In this document: positions 33,957-43,254 of the stretch, piece after piece
How the letters are laid out: the number at the start of each line of letters is the position of its first letter
How positions within the stretch are numbered: position 1 is the first letter of the stretch
Origin: Gluconobacter frateurii
GTDB lineage: Bacteria; Pseudomonadota; Alphaproteobacteria; Acetobacterales; Acetobacteraceae
DNA: 64,000 nucleotides
Direction of reading: 5' to 3'
Assembly (NCBI RefSeq): GCF_002723955.1
Contig: NZ_BEWN01000001.1
Coordinates: forward strand, 744,001-808,000
Notes under the pieces: generated by a model
Told to the model about the DNA's origin: nothing
Seen by the model: the letters and a program-made list of their open reading frames with translations, nothing else
The model's database searches: none
Made by a program: the position numbers and the translations under genes

Positions 33957-36524
33957 TTAAAGCGGCCCGTCTTTCTTGGTTCGGCGGAAGCCCAACCCGA
34001 GCAGGATTAGCCCAAGTGCTACGGCGATCCACGCCAAGGGTGCTCCGGGAGGGGCGAAATGGAAGTGGATCTGGCTGGTGCCGGCGGGGAGCGGAATGCG
34101 CTCAAACAATCCATCCCACATTTCGGGGAGGACTGAGGTTCCGTTCACCTCAGCTTTCCAGCCCGGTAGCATGACTTCCCGGCGGATAAGGTGCGTAGGT
34201 TCCCGGCAGGTTGCAGACAGCATCTCGCGGTCCTTGGGAGTCAGGGTGCAGGCTGCTTCAGTTTCAAAATAGGGCGCTGGGTTTTTCAGCCGGATCAGAT
34301 CACCGGTTGGTGTTTGCAGAACGGGAATCATGGTTTCGCGCACAGCATCCGTTTCGAAACGAATGCGAGGCCAGGTTATCTGATCCCTCACGGTAGACCA
34401 GATCATGACGCCTGTGGTGGCGTCTTTGAGGGTCAAAGTCATGGTCCGAGCGTCGGACGGAATAATTCCGTCCAGCTCAATGGCCGTTAGTCCATTGTCT
34501 TTTGCCTGTTTCAACGGGGTTTGACCCGTTGCACATTGAGAGTCGGAACAGATGGACAGGACAAGAAGACCATCTGAATGACCGCCGTAAGTCCCCAACT
34601 GAAGCATTGTCAGTCGGCTGGAGGGTTTATCCCACGACGAGATATCGACTTTGATTTCTGAAGCGTCGGGGGTCAGAGAAAGGCCGCCTGACTGACGATC
34701 TTTCAGAGAATAGGGCGCAATACTGGGCAGACCATGCCCCGGTGGAACCAGAAGGGCTGAGACGCCTAATGTAGTAAACAGCTCTGGCCGACGCGCCAGG
34801 AATGTTTCCAGGAAGGCATCCCCGCTTTCGGTGAACGGATAGGACCCGTTGAAGGTTACGGAATCCACCTTCGAGCCAAAATCATGCCTCAGGCGCTGAA
34901 TCCAGGCCTTGGGCGTTGGAATGGCATTGTGGTTGATGGATGCGATACCAAGATAGGCGCCATAATTTGGCTCGACCGGGCCAATGGTGACGAAGCGTTG
35001 TAACCCGGTTTCTTCGCGAAGAGCCGCGATGAGATTCTGGTCGGGACGAGGGGGCTCTGGATAGACGCTCAAGAGAGGAAAGCCGAAGAGGATCAAGCTC
35101 TCACTCAGGACAAGTGCTCCAAGAGTTCTTGGATGTTTTCCGGACCAGCAAAGCCCTGAAGCGCCAGCCAAACAGAAAAGCCCGAAAATCAGTGAGCCGG
35201 TTGCGTAGCACTGTGAGGATACTGGCCCGTCGGAGAACGTGCGAAGCTGCTCCAAGGCTGGTCGATCCAACAGATATGCCACTACGCCCACGGCAATTAT
35301 TGTAACAGCCGACAGCAGACCCGCCTTGCGCCGCCAGATGCCACGAAACATGTCGTCCAGCGTGAAAGCGGCCAGAAGGATCAGGCAGCTTTCCACCATG
35401 GGTTCGCACAAGCGGTAAAAAACCGTATGGCCTGCTCCCGGAATCAGATCGACAAATTGGGTGAGGACAGGAACGCCAGCCTGTTTCCCGACCACCGCGA
35501 TAATGATTCCCAGCAGCAGGAATCGCAGTCTGCGCTCTTTCTTTCCGCCAATCGCGCACAAGGCCAGGAACGGAAGAACAAGCCCGCAGTAGCCTCCCAG
35601 CGCATACCAGGCGCCCAGTTCTGGGCCATAAAATATGGGGCCGTTGATATAGGGGAAAAGCAGCATGGCCCATGCCTGATGCGGCAGGGTGTCATTATTG
35701 ATGCCAACATGAAATCCGACGTCGGCATGGGGCAGAAATGTCAAAAAAGCCAGAAGCTGTGGGGCTGCGATCAGGCCGGCCGTGAGCCCTCCGAGAAGAA
35801 TGTGAAGAGCAAAGCGGGATTTGCCTGAGTTCGTCTGGAAAAAGCGAAGACCTGCCAGTCCCAGAGCGATCAGCCCCAGCAGGAAGGCTGTTTCCGGAAA
35901 ACCGGCCAGAAGGAGATAGGCCAGCCCCAGTGCCAGCCAACTCCAGTTCCCGGTGCGAGCGCGCTCCACGCCGTACAGTGCGAGTGGGAGGAAAGCGAGG
36001 GGTTCGGAGGGGCCGTCAGACGCCCAGGCATAAGTTCCATTGAACGCGTAAAGAAGGGCGCCGATCAGAGCCGCGCGCGGATCGAGGCGGAGTTGTTTCA
36101 GGAGGGCATAGGTTGAAAGTCCGGCGATGATCTGAAGCGCACACTTCATCATCAGGAGGCCGTTGGAAAAGCCCAGAAACAGCACGAAGGGGAGGAAAAA
36201 TGCGGCAGGCTGGTATTCTCCGGCCAGAGGCATGCCGACACCGCTGTAAGGGTTCCACCACGGAATGATGCCATGCACCCAGTCCCGCGCGACAAGCCGT
36301 CCGAGAGCTTCAACGAAAACGCCCGCGCAGCCGTCAATCCAGCCCGGATTGCCCGGTATGATCCCTTTTGTCGCGGCAGCGGAGTTCTGCACCATCAGGG
36401 ATGTTGTCATCATCGGGTCGCTTGAGACGAACCCGAACCATTCCGGCAGATAAATGCAGATGGGCAGTAGGATGAGTGCGAGAAGGTGGGAGCGCGGCCA
36501 GAAGCGACGCGTTTGCTGGGGCAT
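33957..36524 (-). CDS. YfhO-like multi-spanning membrane protein
   Basis: An 855-residue protein with about eleven or twelve hydrophobic helices in the first 500 residues, then a large soluble region (about 520-820) and a final helix near the C-terminus. PWWNPYSGVGMPLAGEYQ near residue 105 and the overall plan fit the bacterial YfhO family, related to GT-C glycosyltransferases that use lipid-linked sugars. A role in glycosylating lipids, teichoic-like polymers or LPS is possible but not shown. The start at 36524 is supported by GGAG 6 bp upstream; a longer frame to 36713 is rejected. It lies inverted between nrdA and nrdB. Confidence 0.8.
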   Translation of the reverse strand: MPQQTRRFWPRSHLLALILLPICIYLPEWFGFVSSDPMMTTSLMVQNSAAATKGIIPGNPGWIDGCAGVFVEALGRLVARDWVHGIIPWWNPYSGVGMPLAGEYQPAAFFLPFVLFLGFSNGLLMMKCALQIIAGLSTYALLKQLRLDPRAALIGALLYAFNGTYAWASDGPSEPLAFLPLALYGVERARTGNWSWLALGLAYLLLAGFPETAFLLGLIALGLAGLRFFQTNSGKSRFALHILLGGLTAGLIAAPQLLAFLTFLPHADVGFHVGINNDTLPHQAWAMLLFPYINGPIFYGPELGAWYALGGYCGLVLPFLALCAIGGKKERRLRFLLLGIIIAVVGKQAGVPVLTQFVDLIPGAGHTVFYRLCEPMVESCLILLAAFTLDDMFRGIWRRKAGLLSAVTIIAVGVVAYLLDRPALEQLRTFSDGPVSSQCYATGSLIFGLFCLAGASGLCWSGKHPRTLGALVLSESLILFGFPLLSVYPEPPRPDQNLIAALREETGLQRFVTIGPVEPNYGAYLGIASINHNAIPTPKAWIQRLRHDFGSKVDSVTFNGSYPFTESGDAFLETFLARRPELFTTLGVSALLVPPGHGLPSIAPYSLKDRQSGGLSLTPDASEIKVDISSWDKPSSRLTMLQLGTYGGHSDGLLVLSICSDSQCATGQTPLKQAKDNGLTAIELDGIIPSDARTMTLTLKDATTGVMIWSTVRDQITWPRIRFETDAVRETMIPVLQTPTGDLIRLKNPAPYFETEAACTLTPKDREMLSATCREPTHLIRREVMLPGWKAEVNGTSVLPEMWDGLFERIPLPAGTSQIHFHFAPPGAPLAWIAVALGLILLGLGFRRTKKDGPL

Positions 36525-36792
36525 GAAGTCTCCGCCGGGAGGATTGTGCTGTTTGCATAACCTCCGTGTTTTCGTCTCACAAGAGAATGGATTGTCGACT
36601 GATGCGGTGTCGGACGTTATGATCTGTCCCAGAATGATTCTGGATGACCCGGGTTGAGCAAATTTGCACCCATAAACAGTGGTCTTCAGACTGTCTAAGG
36701 TATTGAAAAACACGGATTTCTAATGTGTCCAGCTTCTCTGAAATCGAGAGGGGCAGTCACGGGGAAAACGTGTCTTTGAGGAAAGTAAGGTC
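36525..36792. promoter_or_regulatory. Divergent region between the YfhO-like gene and nrdB
   Basis: About 268 bp with no gene. It must hold promoters for both genes. I see a perfect 7-bp-arm inverted repeat, CCAGAATGATTCTGG, at 36629-36643 that could be an operator. An ACAC...GTGT pair near 36710-36728 has the wrong spacing for an NrdR box. Unlike nrdA, no clear NrdR box pair is visible. Confidence 0.45.
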
Positions 36793-37815
36793 ATGAGCAA
36801 CCCAACCCCGACTGCTGGAGAAACTCCAGCACCCGAGCACTATGACCTGATGACCGCGAACCCGGTTTACAAACCGTTTCGCTATCCTTGGGCCTATGAT
36901 GCCTGGCTAACCCAGCAGCGCGTTCACTGGCTTCCGGAAGAAGTGCCTCTGGCTGACGACGTGAAGGACTGGCACCGCACGCTGACGGAAGCTGAACAGC
37001 ACCTTGTAACGCAGATTTTCCGCTTCTTCACGCAGGCCGACGTGGAAGTGAATTCCGCGTACATGAAATATTACAGCCAGGTCTTCAAACCGACTGAAGT
37101 GCTAATGATGCTGTCCTCGTTTTCGAACATCGAGACGATCCACATCGCGGCCTATTCCCATCTGCTCGACACTATCGGGATGCCTGAAACAGAATATTCG
37201 GCCTTCCTGAAGTATAAGGAGATGAAGGACAAATACGATTTCATGCAGTCGTTCAACATCGACAACAAGCGTGAAATCGCGAAGACCATGGCGGCATTCG
37301 GTGCCTTCATGGAAGGGCTTCAGCTTTTCGCGTCGTTCGCGATCCTGCTGAACTTCCCGCGCTTTAACAAGCTCAAGGGCATGGGGCAGATCGTGTCCTG
37401 GTCGGTGCGTGACGAGACGCTGCACTGCCTGTCCATGATCCGTCTGTTCCGCACGTTCATCCGGGAAAATCCGGAACTGTGGACGGAAGATTTCCGTGAA
37501 GAACTGAAGGAAATCTGCCGCACGACCGTTGAGCATGAAGACGCATTCATTGATCTGGCGTTCGAGATGGGACCGGTTGAAGGAATGTCTTCAGATGACG
37601 TCAAGCGTTACATTCGCTTCATCGCAGATCGTCGTCTGACGCAGCTTGGCCTTGATCCGGTTTACGGCGAGGAAGAAAATCCGCTGCCTTGGATCGACGA
37701 CATGCTGAATGCTGTCGAGCATGCCAACTTCTTCGAAAACCGCTCCACGGAATATTCCCGTGCCTCTACGTCCGGCACCTGGGAAGAAGCGTTCGAAGGC
37801 AACGTCTTCGAATAA
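36793..37815 (+). CDS. nrdB: Ribonucleoside-diphosphate reductase small subunit (class I)
   Basis: Holds the diiron centre and tyrosyl radical. The 340-residue protein shows a metal-ligand Asp in FTQADVEV, the E-T-I-H-x3-Y segment (ETIHIAAY near residue 114, with radical tyrosine near 121), the EGLQLFASF helix, and RDETLHCL near residue 206, which gives Glu and His ligands. The tyrosine suggests a standard Y-radical enzyme. A GAGG site precedes the ATG. The partner nrdA is 2.9 kb upstream, not adjacent. Confidence 0.95.
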   Translation: MSNPTPTAGETPAPEHYDLMTANPVYKPFRYPWAYDAWLTQQRVHWLPEEVPLADDVKDWHRTLTEAEQHLVTQIFRFFTQADVEVNSAYMKYYSQVFKPTEVLMMLSSFSNIETIHIAAYSHLLDTIGMPETEYSAFLKYKEMKDKYDFMQSFNIDNKREIAKTMAAFGAFMEGLQLFASFAILLNFPRFNKLKGMGQIVSWSVRDETLHCLSMIRLFRTFIRENPELWTEDFREELKEICRTTVEHEDAFIDLAFEMGPVEGMSSDDVKRYIRFIADRRLTQLGLDPVYGEEENPLPWIDDMLNAVEHANFFENRSTEYSRASTSGTWEEAFEGNVFE

Positions 37816-37825
37816 TCTGCATGTC

Positions 37826-37858
37826 GGGAGAGGTTAGCTGCCGGGCAGCGCCTCTCCC
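37826..37858. terminator. Nested inverted repeat between nrdB and trmN6
   Basis: Outer 8-base arms GGGAGAGG/CCTCTCCC (37826-37833 and 37851-37858) enclose an inner GCTGCC/GGCAGC stem, giving a strong hairpin. It includes the trmN6 stop codon. No T-run follows. Confidence 0.6.
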
Positions 37859-38673
37859 AGTCGCAGAACCCGTTCGGTCGCATCGGTAAAGCGGCCATCT
37901 TCTTCATGCAGGACCAGTCCCGGCCGCAGGCGGAAAATTCCTTTGCCGCCATGAATGGCCTGGATCAGAACCAGTTTCGCTTCCCGACCCGGTTTGGGCC
38001 AGAAGGGATAGAGCTGAAGTGATCCGCACCCGTTTTCCAGAAGTGTCTGACAGGCTCTATCCGCGATTGCTGAGGATATGATGAAGGTCAGCGTACCACC
38101 CGGCAGGACCCATCGGGTCAAAGCGCGGATCCAGGCCTGTGGGTCATCGTTTTCCGCGCTGAGTGCCAGACGTCGTCTGTCATCCGGGGAAGGGGTGCCA
38201 TGCACACTGTGCCAGGGAGGGTTGGCCATCACATGATGGAAGCGCCCATTAGCTGTGGGCGCTTTGGCACGCAGGGATGAGGGAATTGTCGGCAGGATGG
38301 CCTGAACGATGGAAAGACGGGTTCGCGAGTCTGGAAACGGGTTGTTCAGGAAATTGTGAGCGGCAAGTTCTGCGGTGTCGGCATCTGCCTCAAGACCAAT
38401 CCCGCTGACACCCGGCACACGGGCTGCGAGACATAGCAATCCGGCTCCGGCACCGCATCCGGCTTCCAGAATGGTCTCTCCTCCTCTAGCGGGAATGGCT
38501 GCGGCCATCAGCACCGGCTCCAGCCCCGTACGATATCCCTGCCGGAACTGTGTGTAGCGGAGTCGTCCATTCAGCAATGTGCCCTCCCTTTCTTTTTCAG
38601 AAAGGGAGGAAGTGCGCTTCTGAGGAGGCTTAGAGGGCTGCAATGGGTTGACCGCCTTCCTGCTGCCGCTCAT
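37834..38673 (-). CDS. TrmN6-like N6-adenine methyltransferase
   Basis: A 279-residue class I methyltransferase. YTQFRQGYRTGLEPVLMAAA near residue 40 and the SAM loop ILEAGCGAGAGLLCLAAR near residue 68 lead to MANPPWH near residue 150, the NPPY/W-type motif of N6-adenine methyltransferases. This fits the YfiC/TrmN6 group that modifies A37 of tRNA1Val, and the N-terminal YxQ...GYR segment is typical of it. The start codon is uncertain, as no good ribosome site is seen before 38673. Confidence 0.82.
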   Translation of the reverse strand: MSGSRKAVNPLQPSKPPQKRTSSLSEKEREGTLLNGRLRYTQFRQGYRTGLEPVLMAAAIPARGGETILEAGCGAGAGLLCLAARVPGVSGIGLEADADTAELAAHNFLNNPFPDSRTRLSIVQAILPTIPSSLRAKAPTANGRFHHVMANPPWHSVHGTPSPDDRRRLALSAENDDPQAWIRALTRWVLPGGTLTFIISSAIADRACQTLLENGCGSLQLYPFWPKPGREAKLVLIQAIHGGKGIFRLRPGLVLHEEDGRFTDATERVLRLGEALPGS

Positions 38674-38820
38674 ATGGTCATTCCAACCTGTCGTCCGGCG
38701 TTAATAAGGCCCGGTCGCTTTTCCGGTCAGGAAGAACGAACGGGAACACGCCATATCATATCGTGCCTGCATGGTCCTGGGCAGTCCCGGGGCGTTATGC
38801 AGGAACTGGAGTAAAGACCC

Positions 38821-39876
38821 TTGGATTCTGCCGCACCGGATGCCGCCGTGACCGTTGATAAAGCTGTGGTTCAGGGTGCAGGGGGCGAGAGCGCATTATC
38901 GGCACTCTCTGCTTATCTTGAAGAGGACATGCTGGCCTGCAACCGTGCGATTATCGCCCGGATGGAGAGCCCGGTTCCCCTGATCCCACAGCTTGGCGCC
39001 CATCTTGTCGCGGCTGGAGGCAAACGCCTTCGTCCGCTGCTGACGCTGGCCTCCGCACGTCTGTGCGGGTATCAGCCGGGCCCGGATCATCAGCGTCATG
39101 TCGGGCTCGCAGCCTGCGTTGAGTTCATTCACACCGCGACCCTTTTGCATGATGATGTCGTGGATGAGAGCACGTTGCGTCGCGGACTGGCCTCCGCCAA
39201 TGCCGTGTTCGGCAACAAGGCGTCCGTGCTGGTAGGCGACTTCCTGTTTGCCCGCTCGTTCCAGCTTATGACGGCAGATGGCTCCCTGAAGGTCATGGCG
39301 ATCCTTTCGGATGCGTCTGCGACAATTGCCGAAGGCGAAGTCCTTCAGATGGTCGTGCAAAACGACCTCACGACACCTGTTGAGCGGTATCTTGAGGTCA
39401 TTCACGGCAAGACGGCCGCGCTATTCGCGGCTGCCTGCCGTGTCGGTGCTGTCGTGGCCGAGCGTCCGGATGCCGAAGAGGAAGCGCTGGAGCAGTTTGG
39501 CACCAATCTGGGTATGGCGTTCCAGCTTGTTGATGATGCTCTCGATTATGCTGCAGACCAGCAGGTTCTGGGCAAAACCGTTGGCGATGATATGCGGGAG
39601 GGTAAGATCACCCTGCCGGTGCTGGCCGCCTATGAGGCTGGCTCCCCGGAAGATCGGCTTTTCTGGGAACGCGTTATTGGAGAAGGCGAGCAGACCGAGG
39701 AAGATCTGCCTCATGCTCTGAACCTGATTGCGAAAACGGGCGCGATCAACACGACGATCGCCCGCGCGCAGGTTTACGCGGACGCAGCTGTCGAAGCTCT
39801 GTCCATTTTCCCGGATAGCGAGTTGCGTCGCCTTCTAATCGAGACCGTTCAGTTCACGGTGAACCGGGCGCGCTAA
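38821..39876 (+). CDS. Long-chain polyprenyl diphosphate synthase
   Basis: Makes the side chain of ubiquinone by adding isopentenyl units. The 351-residue protein has both Asp-rich motifs: LLHDDVVDESTLRRG near residue 105 (DDxxD) and LVDDALDYAAD near residue 237 (second DDxxD). The SVLVGDFLFARSF segment lies between them. The chain length, probably C40 or C50, cannot be read off. The start at 38821 is TTG; no in-frame ATG is near, and an internal GTG is an alternative. UbiA (15958) would use the product. Confidence 0.9.
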   Translation: MDSAAPDAAVTVDKAVVQGAGGESALSALSAYLEEDMLACNRAIIARMESPVPLIPQLGAHLVAAGGKRLRPLLTLASARLCGYQPGPDHQRHVGLAACVEFIHTATLLHDDVVDESTLRRGLASANAVFGNKASVLVGDFLFARSFQLMTADGSLKVMAILSDASATIAEGEVLQMVVQNDLTTPVERYLEVIHGKTAALFAAACRVGAVVAERPDAEEEALEQFGTNLGMAFQLVDDALDYAADQQVLGKTVGDDMREGKITLPVLAAYEAGSPEDRLFWERVIGEGEQTEEDLPHALNLIAKTGAINTTIARAQVYADAAVEALSIFPDSELRRLLIETVQFTVNRAR

Positions 39877-39886
39877 AAAGTTCTGT

Positions 39887-39916
39887 TCTGCGTCAGTCCC
39901 TCAAGGCTGGCGCAGA
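39887..39916. terminator. Inverted repeat between ispB-like gene and murI
   Basis: Ten-base arms (39887-39896 and 39907-39916) pair with a single G-U type position around a 10-base loop. Located 10 bp after the stop of the prenyl synthase and before the end of convergent murI. T-runs are short. Confidence 0.5.
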
Positions 39917-39924
39917 GTTTGCTC

Positions 39925-40761
39925 TCAGGCCGTTACTGCAAGCGGGCTGAAAAGAGACCACTCCGAAAAACCTAAACGGCTTACGGCTGCTTCCAGACGC
40001 GGTGCGTTAAATGGTGCGCTGGTCATGAAAAGCCGGGGCGGTGCTGCAGCTTTGTCTGGTGCGAGTGTTGCGAGGGTTTCAAGCACAGTCCGAACCTGCC
40101 GGGCGACGGCTGGCGCCGGGTCAAGCCAGTTCAGGTGGGCGCGCGCAAGGCGTTGAAATGCTGGCATCAGGAACGTGTAATGCGTGCAGCCAAGCCCGAC
40201 TGTATCGATGGCCTCGCCGTAAGGCTGTTCGAACAGGCAGGTCAGTTCGCGTTCAACGTCTGTATCCGGAATGTCATCGCCCAGAAAGGCGCGTTCGGCC
40301 AGATCAGCCAGTCCGCGTGCACCGTGGGTAATCAGGCGGCAATCGGGCGCAAATTGCCGATGCAGTTCCAGTACATAAGGTCGCCGGGCCGTTGCTGACG
40401 TGGAAAGCAGACCGACGGTACGGGTTGTGGAAACGCGCCCAGCCCAGCGGATAGGGGGGACGCATCCGACAACGGGGATGGAGAGACGTTCCCGGAGCGC
40501 CGGCAGCGCAATAGTGCTTGCCGTATTGCAGGCAATCACCAAAACGTCTGGCCGAAAGTCGTGGCAGGCTGCTTCGAGCAGACTGACGATACGGCCGGTC
40601 AGGAGGTCATCCGGCTGCTCCCCATATGGAAACAGCGCGGTATCAGCCAGATAGTCGATCGTGAGTGCGGGGAGGATGTCGCGCAGAGCCTGAACGACAC
40701 CCATCCCCCCGATGCCCGAGTCAAAAACAAGGCATCGGGACGAAAGGGCAGGAGAGCCCAC
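39925..40761 (-). CDS. murI: Glutamate racemase
   Basis: Supplies D-glutamate for peptidoglycan. The 278-residue protein shows FDSGIGGMGVVQAL near residue 13, the catalytic cysteine in VIACNTASTIALPAL near residue 77, and the second in GLGCTHYTFLMP near residue 189. The start codon at 40761 is GTG with an AAGG about 9 bp upstream. It follows pyrE by 5 bp, so the two are co-transcribed. Confidence 0.94.
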   Translation of the reverse strand: MGSPALSSRCLVFDSGIGGMGVVQALRDILPALTIDYLADTALFPYGEQPDDLLTGRIVSLLEAACHDFRPDVLVIACNTASTIALPALRERLSIPVVGCVPPIRWAGRVSTTRTVGLLSTSATARRPYVLELHRQFAPDCRLITHGARGLADLAERAFLGDDIPDTDVERELTCLFEQPYGEAIDTVGLGCTHYTFLMPAFQRLARAHLNWLDPAPAVARQVRTVLETLATLAPDKAAAPPRLFMTSAPFNAPRLEAAVSRLGFSEWSLFSPLAVTA

Positions 40762-40766
40762 GGGCG

Positions 40767-41513
40767 TCAGCCTTCTGCTTTGGCCTTGAGCGCCAGCGCT
40801 TCTTCGGCGCTGCCAACACCGCCATGCTTGCGGGACCAGCCACAGGGATCTTCAAGGAAGCGACGAACCTCGGCACTGTCCTTTTCGGAGAAATAATCTC
40901 CGCCTGCACACGCTTCGAGAACGTCCCACCAGGTGCACAGGGCGTGCAGGGAGATGTCCATGTCTGCCAGCGTTTTGTGGGCGCCGGGGAAGACACCGTA
41001 GAAGAACACGACGAAGGTGTGGTTCACGATGGCGCCGGCATCGCGGAGAGCGTTGGCGAATCGGATCTTGGACGCGCCATCCGTTGTCAGGTCTTCGACC
41101 AGCAGTGTGCGCATGCCGTCGGGCACATCACCTTCGATCTGCGCATTGCGGCCAAAGCCCTTTGGCTTTTTGCGAACATACGCCATCGGCGTCATCATGC
41201 GGTCTGCGATCCACGCAGCGAACGGAATACCTGCCGTCTCGCCACCGACAACCGCATCGATGCTTTCATAGCCAATGTGGCGGCCGATCTTCTCGACGGC
41301 CAGTTCCATGATCTTGGTCCGGGCGCGGGGGAAGAAGATGATTTTGCGGCAGTCGATATAGACCGGGGACTTCCAGCCTGACGTCAGGGTGTAAGGCTCT
41401 TCCGGGCGGAAGTTGACGGCCTTGATCTCCAGAAGGATGCGGGCGGTGGTCAGGGCTGCGTCCCGGTCCCACTGGGTGCGACCCGCGATCGGGCTGTCTC
41501 CGTGTTGTGTCAT
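40767..41513 (-). CDS. pyrE: Orotate phosphoribosyltransferase
   Basis: Converts orotate to OMP with PRPP. The 248-residue protein has YTLTSGWKSPVYIDCRK near residue 42, VGGETAGIPFAAWIAD near residue 87, the AYVRKKPKGFG lysine pair near residue 111, and the PRPP loop LLVEDLTTDGASKI near residue 136. A C-terminal extension of about 50 residues follows the usual length. The start at 41513 is preferred to the longer frame to 41564. Confidence 0.94.
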   Translation of the reverse strand: MTQHGDSPIAGRTQWDRDAALTTARILLEIKAVNFRPEEPYTLTSGWKSPVYIDCRKIIFFPRARTKIMELAVEKIGRHIGYESIDAVVGGETAGIPFAAWIADRMMTPMAYVRKKPKGFGRNAQIEGDVPDGMRTLLVEDLTTDGASKIRFANALRDAGAIVNHTFVVFFYGVFPGAHKTLADMDISLHALCTWWDVLEACAGGDYFSEKDSAEVRRFLEDPCGWSRKHGGVGSAEEALALKAKAEG

Positions 41514-41688
41514 GCTGGTCTCCACTGACGTCGTTTTCTGTGGTTTACCGGCCACAAGACGCAAAGGGTAGTGCCAAATTCGTACGCACTTGTTGCTGTT
41601 ATAGAGGAACCCAATCTATGCTTGCGTAGTCAGGTCAGGCCCCCTAAGGAGTAAGACCGTTTTTTCCTCTTCTGAAGCAGGACCAAAA

Positions 41689-41925
41689 GTGAGCATTGAA
41701 ACCAGCCGGATCGGCCGGAAGTGCGAACGTGCAGTTGTCACGGCCTATCAGGAACTGCGTGAGGTCGGACAGCCGGATATGCAGGCTTTTGCGGCATGCA
41801 CCACACTGTACCGTATCCACCATCCTGAATCTTCCATTACGGAAGCCCGTCGTCTCGTCGCTGAATGGATTGACCATCACGTCGTTCGCAAAGCCAAGGG
41901 TCAGACCCCTGGCTGCGATTGCTGA
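41689..41925 (+). CDS. Small conserved-looking protein, 78 residues
   Basis: The gene starts with GTG at 41689, with AGGA 6 bp upstream. The product is hydrophilic and helix-prone, with an RxxRxxVAEWIDHHV segment and a C-terminus ending GCDC. No known domain is recognised and no signal peptide is visible. It has its own space between pyrE and gltA and a hairpin after it, so it looks like a real gene. A role cannot be named. Confidence 0.7.
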   Translation: MSIETSRIGRKCERAVVTAYQELREVGQPDMQAFAACTTLYRIHHPESSITEARRLVAEWIDHHVVRKAKGQTPGCDC

Positions 41926-41942
41926 TCAGACCGTAAGGTAGG

Positions 41943-41962
41943 GCAGGGCTTTTCAGCCCCGC
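41943..41962. terminator. Hairpin spanning the gltA stop codon
   Basis: Arms GCAGGGCT (41943-41950) and AGCCCCGC (41955-41962) pair with one mismatch around TTTC. The gltA stop complement lies in the loop and right arm. Confidence 0.5.
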
Positions 41963-43254
41963 TCACTCATGGGGACGAATTCCCGCGTCGCTTCCCCAAC
42001 ATAAAGCTGCCGCGGACGTGTAATCCGCGCTGCAGGATCCTCAATCATTTCTTTCCACTGGCTGACCCAGCCAACCGTGCGCGCAACAGCGAACAGCACG
42101 GTGAACATGCTCGTCGGAATACCGAGAGCTTTCAGAATTAGACCTGAATAGAAATCCACATTCGGATAGAGCTTCCGGCTGACGAAATAATCATCTTCCG
42201 TCGCAACGCGCTCCAGTTCCTTTGCCAGATCCAGTAGCGGATCGTGCTCCAGCCCGAGCTCGGAAATAACTTCATGGCAGGTCGCCTGAAGGATTTTCGC
42301 GCGAGGATCGAAGTTCTTGTAAACGCGATGTCCAAAGCCCATCAGGCGCACACCGGAGTTCCGATCTTTGACCTTCTCAAGGAAAGCAGGGATGCCGTCA
42401 CGCGTGCCGATGGACTGAAGCATGTTCAGCGCTGCTTCGTTGGCACCGCCATGAGCCGGTCCCCAAAGGGCCGCAATGCCGGCTGAAATGCAGGCATAGG
42501 GGTTGGCGCCCGTTGAACCGACAAGTCGGACGGTTGTGGTCGAAGCGTTCTGCTCGTGATCGGCATGAAGGAGCAGAATGCGGTCCATGGCACGGGCCAG
42601 AACCGGATTGACGCGGTAATGATTGCCCGGCCGCGCAAACAGCATGTGCAGGAAGTTTTCGGAGAAGGACATCTCCTCATCTGGATAGATGAAGGGCTCT
42701 CCGATGGAATATTTATAGGCCCATGCGGCGATGGTGGGCACTTTTGCAATCAGGCGCCGCGCTGAAAGATCCCGGTCCTTGGCCTGTGAGATATCTAGCC
42801 CATCATGATAAAATGCTGAGAGGGCTCCTACCGTACCGCAAAGAATGGCCATCGGGTGCGCATCACGACGGAAGCCATTAAAGAAATTCCGGATCTGCTC
42901 GTTCAGCAGCCGATGCGTATTCATATCGGCCTGGAAAGCCTGATACTGCGGTGTCGTCGGAAGCTCACCGTACAGCAGCAGATAGGCCGTCTCGGTGAAG
43001 CTTGCATTGAGGGCGAGGTCTTCAATCGGGTAACCGCGATGCAGAAGGGTTCCTTCATCCCCGTCGATAAAGGTAATCGCACTGGTGCAGGTCGCCGTGC
43101 TGACCAGGCCCGGGTCGAATGAGAAAACCCCCAGCTTTTGGGATGCTCCTCGCAGGTCCACGACGTCCGGGCCCATTGTTCCCTTCAGAAGAGGAGCCTG
43201 CATGGAGGCAGCACCGGCTTGAAGGGTAGCGGTTTCGGGCTTCGGGTCGTGCAT
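41953..43254 (-). CDS. gltA: Citrate synthase
   Basis: Condenses oxaloacetate and acetyl-CoA to citrate. The 433-residue length fits the type II hexameric enzymes of Gram-negative bacteria. Visible active-site regions are [19 protein letters not shown] near residue 229 (substrate His), [12 protein letters not shown] near residue 265, and [18 protein letters not shown] near residue 304. In acetic acid bacteria the enzyme feeds glutamate synthesis and is linked to acetate tolerance. The ATG at 43254 lacks a clear ribosome site. Confidence 0.95.
   Translation of the reverse strand: MHDPKPETATLQAGAASMQAPLLKGTMGPDVVDLRGASQKLGVFSFDPGLVSTATCTSAITFIDGDEGTLLHRGYPIEDLALNASFTETAYLLLYGELPTTPQYQAFQADMNTHRLLNEQIRNFFNGFRRDAHPMAILCGTVGALSAFYHDGLDISQAKDRDLSARRLIAKVPTIAAWAYKYSIGEPFIYPDEEMSFSENFLHMLFARPGNHYRVNPVLARAMDRILLLHADHEQNASTTTVRLVGSTGANPYACISAGIAALWGPAHGGANEAALNMLQSIGTRDGIPAFLEKVKDRNSGVRLMGFGHRVYKNFDPRAKILQATCHEVISELGLEHDPLLDLAKELERVATEDDYFVSRKLYPNVDFYSGLILKALGIPTSMFTVLFAVARTVGWVSQWKEMIEDPAARITRPRQLYVGEATREFVPMSERG

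Noticed and set aside
36710-36728. ACAC...GTGT pair before nrdB as a possible NrdR box
   Set aside because: The spacing is 11 bases where NrdR boxes need 8, and no partner box lies 31 bp away.
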